A stretch of DNA of 29,976 nt, taken from a virus. Positions 23,065-28,250 of the stretch are shown here, piece after piece; positions within the stretch are counted from its first letter, which is position 1; every line of letters begins with the position of its first letter. The position numbers and the translations under genes are program-made. The stretch covers positions 1-29,976 of the IMG/VR virus record IMGVR_UViG_3300005537_000053, one strand, 5' to 3'. Under the pieces are notes generated by a model. That model was given only the letters and a program-made list of their open reading frames with translations. It was not told the origin of the DNA and made no database searches.

Positions 23065-23885
23065 GCGGCACCCGTGCGGCGCATGAATTCCTCGGCGGCC
23101 GACAGATTGCCGCTAAGCCGCGTGTCGGCCTTGGTTGCCGGCAGCGTCCAGGGCTCGAGGAAATGCTTGTCAGGACCGACGAACTTCGCGGCCTGCATGG
23201 TGAACTCCGTGTTGAGTTTTCCAGTGGCCACGACGAACGCGGCATAGCGCTGGGCGCCTGCGATGATCTCCTCCCACGAATGCCCTTCCGCGATCCTGGC
23301 GCCAATCGCCCTGAAGGCGCGCGGCCAGGGCTGTGAGCCGGCTCTCGGAGGGTACGCCAACTTGAATCGCGAGAACTCGGGGTCGATTGCGTTACGTGCG
23401 GGCCGCGTCGCGGCCGTGGGTTTATTCTTCTCTGAGTCTTGTCTTAGTCTTGTCTTGTCTAGGTCTGGTAACGTTACGGCGTTACGTGACGTAACGGCTG
23501 AATGTTTGTGTTTGTCACGGAATCTTTGTTGGCGTAACGCGTTACCGGATCGTGCTTTGGCCGTGCTACCATTATGTGCATGATAGTTCGGAAGTTTTAC
23601 CCTGTCGCCGTCGAGGATCTGAAGCCAGTCGTCTGGCAGGATCTCGCAGAATCCGTCGATCCCGATGAGCTTGTCTATCTGGTGAGTGTTGAGGGCAAGA
23701 ATGTCGTCCTCACCGATGTGAGTGTCTGCAATCATCCAGAGCCGCGTTACGCCGCCAATGAGTAACGTTGTGGCCGGTAACGCCGTAACGTTACTGTTCG
23801 CATAACGCTCCTCCAGCTCCATCGCTGCGGCCACGAACCGAGGATCGGTCAACAGATCCTTCTCGACTTTGATCCAACCGCTCAA
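23061..23885 (-). CDS. O-like replication initiator containing the putative origin, 274 aa
   Basis: N-terminal winged-helix-like domain (SGWIKVEKDLLTDPRF ... TLLIGGVTRLWMIADTHIGEDDILALNTHQIDKLIG) as in phage O-type initiators; a polar linker from ~110 to 165 encoded by the repeat-rich DNA; C-terminal domain (FSRFKLAYPPRAGSQPWPRAF, SWEEIIAGAQRYAAFV) that should recruit the P-like loader. I chose a TTG start at 23885 because it overlaps the stop of the 41-aa gene as TTGA; a farther TTG at 23915 is possible. GTAACG inverted repeats lie inside the gene, as ori lies inside lambda O. Confidence 0.8.
   Translation of the reverse strand: MSGWIKVEKDLLTDPRFVAAAMELEERYANSNVTALPATTLLIGGVTRLWMIADTHIGEDDILALNTHQIDKLIGIDGFCEILPDDWLQILDGDRVKLPNYHAHNGSTAKARSGNALRQQRFRDKHKHSAVTSRNAVTLPDLDKTRLRQDSEKNKPTAATRPARNAIDPEFSRFKLAYPPRAGSQPWPRAFRAIGARIAEGHSWEEIIAGAQRYAAFVVATGKLNTEFTMQAAKFVGPDKHFLEPWTLPATKADTRLSGNLSAAEEFMRRTGAA
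23390..23545. repeat. GTAACG palindromic cluster, predicted origin iterons (main)
   Basis: Contains CGTTAC (23390-23395), the palindrome GTAACGTTAC (23468-23477), the 8+1+8 inverted repeat CGTTACGTGACGTAACG (23480-23496) and the palindrome GTAACGCGTTAC (23534-23545). They sit inside the linker-coding part of the O-like gene next to a purine-rich (minus-strand) tract, matching the iteron-plus-easily-melted layout of lambda ori. Confidence 0.6.
23435..23456. repeat. Tandem 11-bp direct repeat beside the iterons
   Basis: AGTCTTGTCTT occurs twice head to tail (23435-23445, 23446-23456), continuing GTCT. On the minus strand the surrounding 23422-23462 is nearly all purine. It sits 12 bp from the first GTAACGTTAC palindrome and could be the unwinding element of the origin. 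Confidence 0.5.
23745..23794. repeat. Second GTAACG repeat cluster in the initiator gene
   Basis: CGTTAC (23745-23750), GTAACG (23762-23767), GTAACG (23777-23782) and the palindrome GTAACGTTAC (23785-23794). Same motif as the main cluster, ~200 bp upstream in the gene. It may be an extra initiator-binding array or an autoregulatory site. Confidence 0.5.
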
Positions 23886-24007
23886 GACAGCACGAGCCTC
23901 GCGACCACGACCCAAAACGCGATCACACCCAACAGCATCAGGCAGCGCACGTGGCCTACGGTCAGGCGCGGGCGCAACCGCGGGATGCGAAGCGGATGGG
24001 AGCGCAT
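23882..24007 (-). CDS. Arg-rich single-TM peptide, 41 aa
   Basis: The ATG overlaps the coiled-coil gene stop as TAATG and its TGA overlaps the initiator TTG as TTGA, so it fits tightly between two real genes. Residues 1-21 are basic (MRSHPLRIPRLRPRLTVGHV), residues 22-40 one hydrophobic helix (CLMLLGVIAFWVVVARLVL). Predicted inner-membrane peptide with a cytoplasmic Arg-rich N-terminus. Too short for length-based gene calling. Function unknown; it could tether replication proteins to the membrane or act in exclusion. Confidence 0.6.
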   Translation of the reverse strand: MRSHPLRIPRLRPRLTVGHVRCLMLLGVIAFWVVVARLVLS

Positions 24008-24330
24008 TAGAGCCGCTCCAGGCGGTTCAGGTTGTGATGGAGGGCTTCGACTAGTTGGTTAATGTCCTCGGCCGTCAGCTTGAGCCGATGGACCATGGGA
24101 GGCTCGCCCGTGCCCGCAATGCCTGCCGATGGCTTGGCGGTCGATGAAGGCTCGGGACCTAACAGCCGGTCCCCCAGCTGCGAAGCGCGATTGAGAGCAC
24201 CCTGCGTTCTGTCACGCAGGATCTGTAATCCCTGCAGCAGTTCTTCCAGTCGCGTTGTCTCGCGAGGTTGCTGCGCCTGTTGATTGGCCGCGTTGCCATA
24301 GACACTGATTTGTTGTTCGCCCGGATACAT
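24007..24330 (-). CDS. Coiled-coil protein, first gene of the replication operon, 107 aa
   Basis: Begins MYPGEQQISVYGNAANQQAQQ. Coiled coils at ~29-60 (TRLEELLQGLQILRDRTQGALNRASQL) and ~84-107 (LTAEDINQLVEALHHNLNRLERL), with a Ser/Pro/Gly linker between. The real ATG is 24330 (AGAGGT, 6 nt upstream); a longer frame from 24393 is Cys/His-rich and lacks support. No recognised family; perhaps a small regulatory or oligomerisation protein. It lies immediately after the divergent promoter gap 24331-24473. Confidence 0.6.
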   Translation of the reverse strand: MYPGEQQISVYGNAANQQAQQPRETTRLEELLQGLQILRDRTQGALNRASQLGDRLLGPEPSSTAKPSAGIAGTGEPPMVHRLKLTAEDINQLVEALHHNLNRLERL

Positions 24331-24420
24331 GGCTAGACCTCTAGGTGCGCCGCGGCACGCGTTATGCTGCGAGCAATGCGCGGTTGCGCACATACGGCAC
24401 AGCGAATGGTCAAAGGGGGG

Positions 24421-24448
24421 TTAAGCTCGGCGGTGATCAGCCGATAAC
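24421..24448 (+). promoter_or_regulatory. Candidate promoter for the lipoprotein
   Basis: TTAAGC (24421-24426), 16-nt spacer, GATAAC (24443-24448). Start of transcription would fall near 24455, leaving a ~20-nt leader with GGGAG. Matches are weak (3/6 and 4/6), so this is tentative. The rest of 24331-24473 shows no other clear signal. Confidence 0.3.
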
Positions 24449-24473
24449 TCGAACAACAGGGAGACCGCGATCT

Positions 24474-24689
24474 ATGAAAACCGCTATTTTCGCTATGTTG
24501 AGTGTGATGTTGGTCACGGGCTGCGTGAGTGAGAAGACCGCGCTCACCAACGCTGCAGGGCAACAAGTCCACTGCGACGCCTGGGGGTTCGGCCTGATCG
24601 GCGCCCCCGTCGCTATGGCATCGCACCATGACTGCATGGAGAAGGCCAAGGCGGCGGGGTATTCGGAGTTCCCCAAGGCTAGCCAGTAA
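24474..24689 (+). CDS. Small lipoprotein, likely lysogenic moron, 71 aa
   Basis: Signal peptide MKTAIFAMLSVMLVTG with lipobox VTGC, so it is lipidated at Cys17. The mature part is ~54 aa (CVSEKTALTNAAGQQVHCDAW; GLIGAPVAMASHHDCMEKAKAAGYSEF), with two further Cys that could pair. It resembles small outer-membrane lipoproteins of bacteria. It is transcribed against both flanking early genes, so it likely has its own promoter and could be expressed in the lysogen (Bor-like or exclusion protein; inference). GGGAG lies 10 nt before ATG. Ends 11 bp from the convergent gene's stop. Confidence 0.75.
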   Translation: MKTAIFAMLSVMLVTGCVSEKTALTNAAGQQVHCDAWGFGLIGAPVAMASHHDCMEKAKAAGYSEFPKASQ

Positions 24690-24700
24690 GCGAGGGACAC

Positions 24701-24973
24701 TCATCGGCGGCCTCCCTGCCGGCCGGCGCCGGCATGTGCCGCCGGGATCGCGGCTTCTACGGAGTCCTCGCCGAGCCAATCCGTCTGGGCTCCGTTCGCC
24801 TGCAAAAGCCGGTGTGCGACCTTGAAGGCATGAGCTTTACCCTTCGCCCATTCGTTGAGTGCGTCCCGCGCAACGGCAGCCTTGTCCTTGCCGGTGGCGC
24901 GCGCCTCGATTTCCAACCAAACGTCGGTGGCTTCGGGTATGGCGGTACGGCAGTCCTTCAGGGGGAGGCTCAA
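24701..24973 (-). CDS. Ribbon-helix-helix-like protein downstream of cro, 90 aa
   Basis: Residues 10-45 (TAIPEATDVWLEIEARATGKDKAAVARDALNEWA) fit a beta-strand, helix, turn, helix pattern as in small RHH-type DNA-binding proteins, followed by GKAHAFKVAHRLLQANG and a disordered Gly/Ala tail. It occupies the position of lambda cII (after cro on pR), but no CII-like homology is seen. TTG start at 24973, 3 nt after the cro stop, with GGGGAG upstream. Assignment to RHH is by pattern only. Confidence 0.55.
   Translation of the reverse strand: MSLPLKDCRTAIPEATDVWLEIEARATGKDKAAVARDALNEWAKGKAHAFKVAHRLLQANGAQTDWLGEDSVEAAIPAAHAGAGRQGGRR
24717..24734. other. GC-rich stem-loop at the convergent gene ends
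   Basis: TGCCGGC-CGGC-GCCGGCA (7-bp stem, 4-nt loop) lies ~28 bp after the lipoprotein stop and inside the 3' end of the RHH-like gene. No T-run on either strand. Possibly a bidirectional pause/stability element between convergent transcripts. Confidence 0.3.
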
Positions 24974-24976
24974 AGG

Positions 24977-25177
24977 TCAACTCCCCTTCCGGGTCGTATA
25001 GTCGTCAGGGTTGAAAGTCAGCGCGCCACCGGTCAGCTTCTCGAGGCGGGCTGCGTGGAGGGGTGGCACCCGGTTTGTCTTTTTCCACTTGGACACGGCT
25101 GCTTTGCCGACACCCAGCGCCCGAGCAACCGCTGACTGATTACCGTTGAACCACCTTATGACTACTTCGGCTTGCAT
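24977..25177 (-). CDS. cro: Cro-like HTH regulator (YdaS/Cro type), 66 aa
   Basis: MQAEVVIRWFNGNQSAVARALGVGKAAVSKWKK contains a classical helix-turn-helix (about 12-33); then RVPPLHAARLEKLTGG, the common end of YdaS/Cro proteins (family: E. coli YdaS, DicC, lambdoid Cro). It should bind the operators upstream and favour lysis. ATG 25177 is selected over a 12-codon longer frame because the pR promoter and operator lie in the extra stretch. Transcript predicted leaderless. First gene of the pR operon. Confidence 0.85.
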   Translation of the reverse strand: MQAEVVIRWFNGNQSAVARALGVGKAAVSKWKKTNRVPPLHAARLEKLTGGALTFNPDDYTTRKGS

Positions 25178-25182
25178 CTTTG

Positions 25183-25203
25183 AAGAGTATCGTATCCGAT
25201 ACC
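25183..25203. promoter_or_regulatory. Operator OR1 (21-bp, perfect copy at OL1)
   Basis: Carries the dyad GTATCG-TATC-CGATAC (25187-25202). The whole 21 bp recurs exactly in reverse orientation at 25742-25762. It lies between -35 and start of cro, so repressor bound here should block pR. Confidence 0.75.
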
Positions 25204-25213
25204 GACAAGGCAA
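25186..25213 (-). promoter_or_regulatory. Promoter pR (cro operon)
   Basis: On the minus strand: -35 TTGCCT (25213-25208), 16-nt spacer, -10 GATACT (25191-25186). Eight bases later is the cro ATG, so the mRNA should be leaderless or nearly so. The operator covers the spacer and -10. Confidence 0.6.
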
Positions 25214-25227
25214 GCATACGCTACCTA

Positions 25228-25246
25228 CGGATACTTATAGTGTCCG
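25228..25246. promoter_or_regulatory. Operator OR2 overlapping the cI promoter (pRM)
   Basis: CGGATAC (25228-25234) and GTGTCCG (25240-25246) form arms matching at 6 of 7 bp. Between them is TATAGT (25236-25241), a good plus-strand -10, 6 nt before the cI ATG. No decent -35 is seen for it, as for activator-dependent pRM in lambdoids. Likely autoregulation of cI. Confidence 0.6.
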
Positions 25247-25247
25247 T

Positions 25248-25544
25248 ATGGAAACATTCGGAAGTCGTATCAGGACCGCGCGCAAACTCCGGGGCTGGAG
25301 TCAGGAAGAGTTGGGGCGGCGCGTAGCCACCCTACTGGCGCGAGCGACCCCGCTTGGCAAGGCCGCCGTTCAGAAGTGGGAGGCAGGGGACACTCGCCTG
25401 CCCGAGGCGGACGTAGTGTATGCGCTCTCCATTATTCTGGACATGCCCCATGATCTGCTTATCTGGGGCGAAGATCGTAAGCCGCCAGGGATGCGCCGGC
25501 ATCCCGCGACGCCGGAACGCAAACCACCGTTCTCGCGCGAATAG
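25248..25544 (+). CDS. CI-like XRE repressor without autocleavage domain, 98 aa
   Basis: HTH region FGSRIRTARKLRGWSQEELGRRVA ... PLGKAAVQKWEAGDTRLPEADVVYALSIILDMPHDLLIWGED is a full XRE-type DNA-binding domain (residues 3-75). The last ~23 residues are Pro/Arg-rich (RKPPGMRRHPATPERKPP) with no peptidase or dimerisation domain, so it cannot be a RecA-cleavable S24 repressor. ATG 25248 follows TATAGT by 6 nt, with no SD, hence leaderless. It sits opposite cro, bounded by operators. Induction route unknown. Confidence 0.8.
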   Translation: METFGSRIRTARKLRGWSQEELGRRVATLLARATPLGKAAVQKWEAGDTRLPEADVVYALSIILDMPHDLLIWGEDRKPPGMRRHPATPERKPPFSRE

Positions 25545-25654
25545 CCCTCGGTATAGCGGCCGGAAATCCACGAAGATAATCTTGCCGAGCGCTACGGCGC
25601 GTATCGATTTCATGTCCGCCTGACCCCCTTCCCAATTCTGGCGCCTGTAGCCGC

Positions 25655-25705
25655 CTAGAGACATTTGGCGCCCGCGCCATTCGTCTTGGCCGTGAAGTTC
25701 ATCAC
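25655..25705 (-). CDS. Possible 16-aa leader peptide antisense side of pL
   Basis: GTG 25703-25705 with a strong GGAGGTG 5-7 nt upstream; product (M)MNFTAKTNGAGAKCL, stop TAG 25655-25657. It overlaps the ATG (25664) of an uncertain 110-aa antisense frame. The strength of the SD suggests that something is translated leftward from the OL region toward cI. Otherwise 25545-25721 holds no gene I can support. Confidence 0.3.
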   Translation of the reverse strand: MMNFTAKTNGAGAKCL

Positions 25706-25721
25706 ATTTTCACCTCCAATG

Positions 25722-25762
25722 GTATCCGTTAGTTGACTCAAGGTATCGGATACGATACTCTT
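25722..25762 (+). promoter_or_regulatory. Operator OL and promoter pL
   Basis: Half-site GTATCCG (25722-25728); -35 TTGACT (25733-25738); 21-bp operator (25742-25762) with -10 GATACT (25754-25759), 15-nt spacer (or TACTCT with 17). The ATG of the first left gene is at 25768, 8 nt after GATACT, so the transcript should be leaderless. The operator is the exact inverse of OR1. Confidence 0.7.
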
Positions 25763-25767
25763 GGTCC

Positions 25768-25971
25768 ATGGCAACCAAGAAAACTGAACGGGACCTGAAG
25801 GAACGCCCAACCGAGGATGAACGGTTCTGGCAGGCCGTATACAACGCTGCCGTCTGGCCGATCCTCCTGGCCCACGACGGACAACAGCTCACCCCGATCT
25901 CTGCGGCACATCTGTGTGCTGACTTCGCGGACGCCTCTCTCATTGAGCTCCACCGGAGGTTCCCGAAATGA
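25768..25971 (+). CDS. First gene of the pL operon, hypothetical, 67 aa
   Basis: Charged N-terminus (MATKKTERDLKERPTEDERFW) and a helical rest (QAVYNAAVWPILLAHDGQQL; ISAAHLCADFADASLIELHRRF). No recognised domain. The ATG comes 5 nt after operator OL1 and no SD is present, consistent with a leaderless early mRNA. It sits where lambdoid phages carry an early regulator (N position), but no Arg-rich antitermination motif is seen. Its stop overlaps the next ATG (ATGA). Confidence 0.7.
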   Translation: MATKKTERDLKERPTEDERFWQAVYNAAVWPILLAHDGQQLTPISAAHLCADFADASLIELHRRFPK

Positions 25972-26066
25972 CCTGCTCCCCGATCGAGCTGGCCCTGCTC
26001 TGCATTGCTGCTGGGGCAGTCGGCAGCATCCTCACCATCGTCTCGCTCTACAGGCGGATCCCATGA
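25968..26066 (+). CDS. Small single-TM peptide, 32 aa
   Basis: M-T-C-S-P-IELALLCIAAGAVGSILTIVSLYRRIP: a hydrophobic helix (7-27) ending in YRR, i.e. a membrane peptide with cytoplasmic C-terminus. ATGA overlaps both the gene before and the gene after. Too short for length-based calling, but the coupling on both sides supports it. Possible lambda cIII/Ral-like or membrane-effector position; no homology seen. Confidence 0.6.
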   Translation: MTCSPIELALLCIAAGAVGSILTIVSLYRRIP

Positions 26067-26230
26067 GTGACGTGCTGCTGCATTACCAGATGCTGGCTGC
26101 CGCGCGAGGCGCCGAGATCAAGCAGCTCCGCGATGACCTCACCGCCGTGACGCTGGAGCGCGATGCCCTGCGCGAGGAGCTTCGACAGATCGAACACATC
26201 ATCGAATCAAACAACAAGGAGCCGACGTGA
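26063..26230 (+). CDS. Coiled-coil protein, 55 aa
   Basis: MSDVLLHYQMLAAARGAEIK then a clear heptad helix (QLRDDLTAVTLERDALREELRQIEHIIESN). ATG overlaps the upstream stop (ATGA), and TGA overlaps the downstream GTG (GTGA). Likely a small oligomeric accessory or inhibitor; no family recognised. Leftward-operon early gene. Confidence 0.65.
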   Translation: MSDVLLHYQMLAAARGAEIKQLRDDLTAVTLERDALREELRQIEHIIESNNKEPT

Positions 26231-26481
26231 ACGCCGTCCCCCAACAGATCCTGATCCGCGCGATCGAGCGCCCTGTGTTTGACAACGCGAGCCTCGGCAA
26301 CTTCGGCGCCTGGGCGAACGAGAACGCCAACGCCCTCGCCCGCTACTGGCGGGATCAGGGCGTCGCACTGGGCATCACCAAGGAGGATGACGAGGAGTTC
26401 ACCTTTTGGCTTCGGGTCCAACATGACATTGAGGTCAGTGCCCAGCGTCGCGCACGGCTGCCTCATGGAGCCTCGCTGTGA
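26227..26481 (+). CDS. Hypothetical early protein, 84 aa
   Basis: GTG start (GTGA overlap). Sequence NAVPQQILIRAIERPVFDNASLGNFGAWANENANALARYWRDQG then acidic KEDDEEFTFWLRVQHDIEVSAQRRARLP. Mixed alpha/beta composition, no motif recognised. Ends LPHGASL. It lies before the annealing protein in the pL operon; it may be an inhibitor of host nuclease or a regulator by position only. Confidence 0.65.
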   Translation: MNAVPQQILIRAIERPVFDNASLGNFGAWANENANALARYWRDQGVALGITKEDDEEFTFWLRVQHDIEVSAQRRARLPHGASL

Positions 26482-26558
26482 AGATCGCTCAATTCAAAAC
26501 AGACCCTGGAAGTTACTGGAGTTATAACAGTTTCCTGCCCGCCGGCCCCTTGCAATAG
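26478..26558 (+). CDS. Possible 26-aa peptide before the annealing gene
   Basis: GTG overlapping the previous stop as GTGA; product KIAQFKTDPGSYWSYNSFLP-type, ending in AGPLQ at TAG 26556-26558. Only the coupling supports it; polar, no motif. The 53 bases after it hold the GGAGG of the ERF gene. Confidence 0.35.
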   Translation: MKIAQFKTDPGSYWSYNSFLPAGPLQ

Positions 26559-26611
26559 GGTCCATGCGGAAATCCCGGCATTTTAGGGCCGGCGGGTGGG
26601 TTGGAGGAACG

Positions 26612-27595
26612 ATGAGCAGTGTGATTGATTTGAGCAAGGTGAGCGACCACAAGGAGATCGCGCCAGCCACGGACTCCACTGCACTAGTGGCAGTCATCGA
26701 ACGTGCTGCCCGCGATCCCAACATCGACATCGACAAGATGGAGCGGCTGCTGGCGATGCAGGAGCGCATCTTCGCCCGCACTGCCGAAGCTGATTTTAAT
26801 GCAGCCATGTCGGCGTGTCAGGCAGAGATGCCAGTCATCAAGGCGACCTTCAAGAATGACCAGACCAACTCATACTATGCCGCGCTGGAAGAAGTCGATC
26901 GGATTGCGCGACCTATTTACACGCGACACGGATTCTCCTTGTCATTCGGAACGGCCGATTGCCCGATAGAGGGATGTTACCGGCAAACCTGCAAGGTCTC
27001 ACATCGCGGCGGCCACTCGGAAATGCGTCAAGCGGATCTGGCTACCGACATGGTGGGTCTGAAAGGGAATCCAAACAAAACGGCCATTCAGGGGTTCAGT
27101 TCCTCGATGACCTACGGGCAAAGGATCATCACACGCCTCGTGTTCAACATCGTCATCGGCGACGACAATGACGGCAATGGGCCTACCCTGAGCAAGGACC
27201 AGATCGCGACGATCGAGGCCAAGATGCGGGAGGCGGGCACGAACAAGGAGCAGTTCCTGGAGTTCTGGCGTGTCAAAAACCTGGAGATCATGCCGGCATT
27301 CAACTTCCCGGTGATCATGGACATGCTTGCCCGCAAGGCCGCTCGCGTCGATCCTCGGGGCGATCTATCCAATGTCGACACGACGCTGCGTGACAAGCGT
27401 GTCAGTGAGATCACCGACCTCCTCAATGAGTATGGCTCCGACGAGCAGCTCATGGCCGAGAAAATGCGCGAGTACCACGCCGAGTATCTGAATCCCTTCC
27501 CCGAGCTGTGGATGGCGATCAGCGACAAACTGGCGAAGGACGGCATTATCTCCAAGTCCGTCATGAAGAAGATCTTCGACGGACCCAAGCGATGA
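26612..27595 (+). CDS. erf: ERF-family single-strand annealing protein, 327 aa
   Basis: Recombinase that anneals complementary single strands. The core includes MERLLAMQERIFARTAEADFNAAMSACQAEMP, then KNDQTNSYYAALEEVDRIARPIYTRHGFSLSFG, and SSMTYGQRIITRLVFNIVIGDDNDGNG, the family's conserved order (x-A-Y-x-x-L-E-x-V and G-x-x-x-T-Y-x-x-R). It continues with a ~120-aa C-terminal region containing helices (SDEQLMAEKMREYHAEYLNPFPELW) of less certain role. ATG 26612 is chosen: GGAGG 4 nt upstream, rather than the ATG at 26564. There is no obvious partner exonuclease here. Confidence 0.85.
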   Translation: MSSVIDLSKVSDHKEIAPATDSTALVAVIERAARDPNIDIDKMERLLAMQERIFARTAEADFNAAMSACQAEMPVIKATFKNDQTNSYYAALEEVDRIARPIYTRHGFSLSFGTADCPIEGCYRQTCKVSHRGGHSEMRQADLATDMVGLKGNPNKTAIQGFSSSMTYGQRIITRLVFNIVIGDDNDGNGPTLSKDQIATIEAKMREAGTNKEQFLEFWRVKNLEIMPAFNFPVIMDMLARKAARVDPRGDLSNVDTTLRDKRVSEITDLLNEYGSDEQLMAEKMREYHAEYLNPFPELWMAISDKLAKDGIISKSVMKKIFDGPKR

Positions 27596-27768
27596 GCGAC
27601 TGGCAAATCATCGAGACCGCGCCGCGAGATGGCACGCCCGTCGATCTTTGGCATCGGGCCGGCGGTCGCATGACCGAGGTTTGGTGGGACGATGCGGACC
27701 ATTGTTGGTCCTGCGCGCTGCCCGATTCAGAGTTCACACATTGGATGCCGATCCCCATTCCGCCATGA
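27592..27768 (+). CDS. DUF551-type protein, 58 aa
   Basis: MSDWQIIETAPRDGTPVDLW ... WWDDADHCWSCALP ... THWMPIPIPP is the DUF551 pattern (W-x-x-I-x-x-A-P-x-D-G-T ... T-H-W-M-P-L-P). A common small protein in phage early operons with unknown function. ATG overlaps the upstream stop (ATGA) and it ends at the next ATGA. Confidence 0.8.
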   Translation: MSDWQIIETAPRDGTPVDLWHRAGGRMTEVWWDDADHCWSCALPDSEFTHWMPIPIPP

Positions 27769-28250
27769 ATTCGATCATCCTCAAGCGCGTGCCGCCCGGG
27801 GCGAAACAGCGATGCCTGGACATCGAGCGGGTAGTGCACGCGCTTGAGGGGCTCCCCGAGGGTAAGGCTTGGCGCGTGTCAATCGCGGAAGCCAAGAGCG
27901 AACGGTCCATCTCTCAGAACAACTACTACCATGGCGTGGTATTGGAGCGCATCTCGCAAGCCTGGGGTGTCGATCCAGAAGACGCCCACGAGTGGCTGTG
28001 CGGTGCCCGTTGGGGCTGGAGGGACAAGAAGGTCCCGAGGACGCCTCGCAATAAAGACGGTGTTGAATCCGTTCCGATCCGCACGACCACCACGGATGAG
28101 AACGGGGAGCGGTCGGTGCTCAAGACAATGGAGTTCGAGGAGTTCATCGAATTCGCGAAGCGCTTTGCCGCGCAGAAGCTGAACCTCTTCATTCCTGATC
28201 CGGACCCGAACTACCTCATGCATCGCGAGCGCGAGGAGAAAGCCGCATGA
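27765..28250 (+). CDS. NinB-like recombination protein, 161 aa
   Basis: Starts MNSIILKRVPPGAKQRCLDI; then SIAEAKSERSISQNNYYHGVVLERISQAWGVDPEDAHEWLC and the basic KKVPRTPRNKDG ... EFEEFIEFAKRFAAQKLNLFIPDPD. The QNNYYH segment and the C-terminal EEFIEFAKRFA...IPDPD pattern occur in NinB-type single-strand DNA-binding recombination proteins, but the assignment is moderate. It lies between DUF551 and an HNH nuclease, as in nin regions. ATGA coupled on both sides. Confidence 0.5.
   Translation: MNSIILKRVPPGAKQRCLDIERVVHALEGLPEGKAWRVSIAEAKSERSISQNNYYHGVVLERISQAWGVDPEDAHEWLCGARWGWRDKKVPRTPRNKDGVESVPIRTTTTDENGERSVLKTMEFEEFIEFAKRFAAQKLNLFIPDPDPNYLMHREREEKAA

Noticed and set aside
23574-23765. 63-aa plus-strand frame inside the initiator gene.
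   Set aside because: Antisense to the initiator N-terminal domain; no SD; explained by composition.
25332-25664. 110-aa minus frame antisense to cI.
   Set aside because: No recognised domain and mostly antisense to a real gene. Only the leader SD upstream gives any support, so it is kept as a hypothesis in findings.
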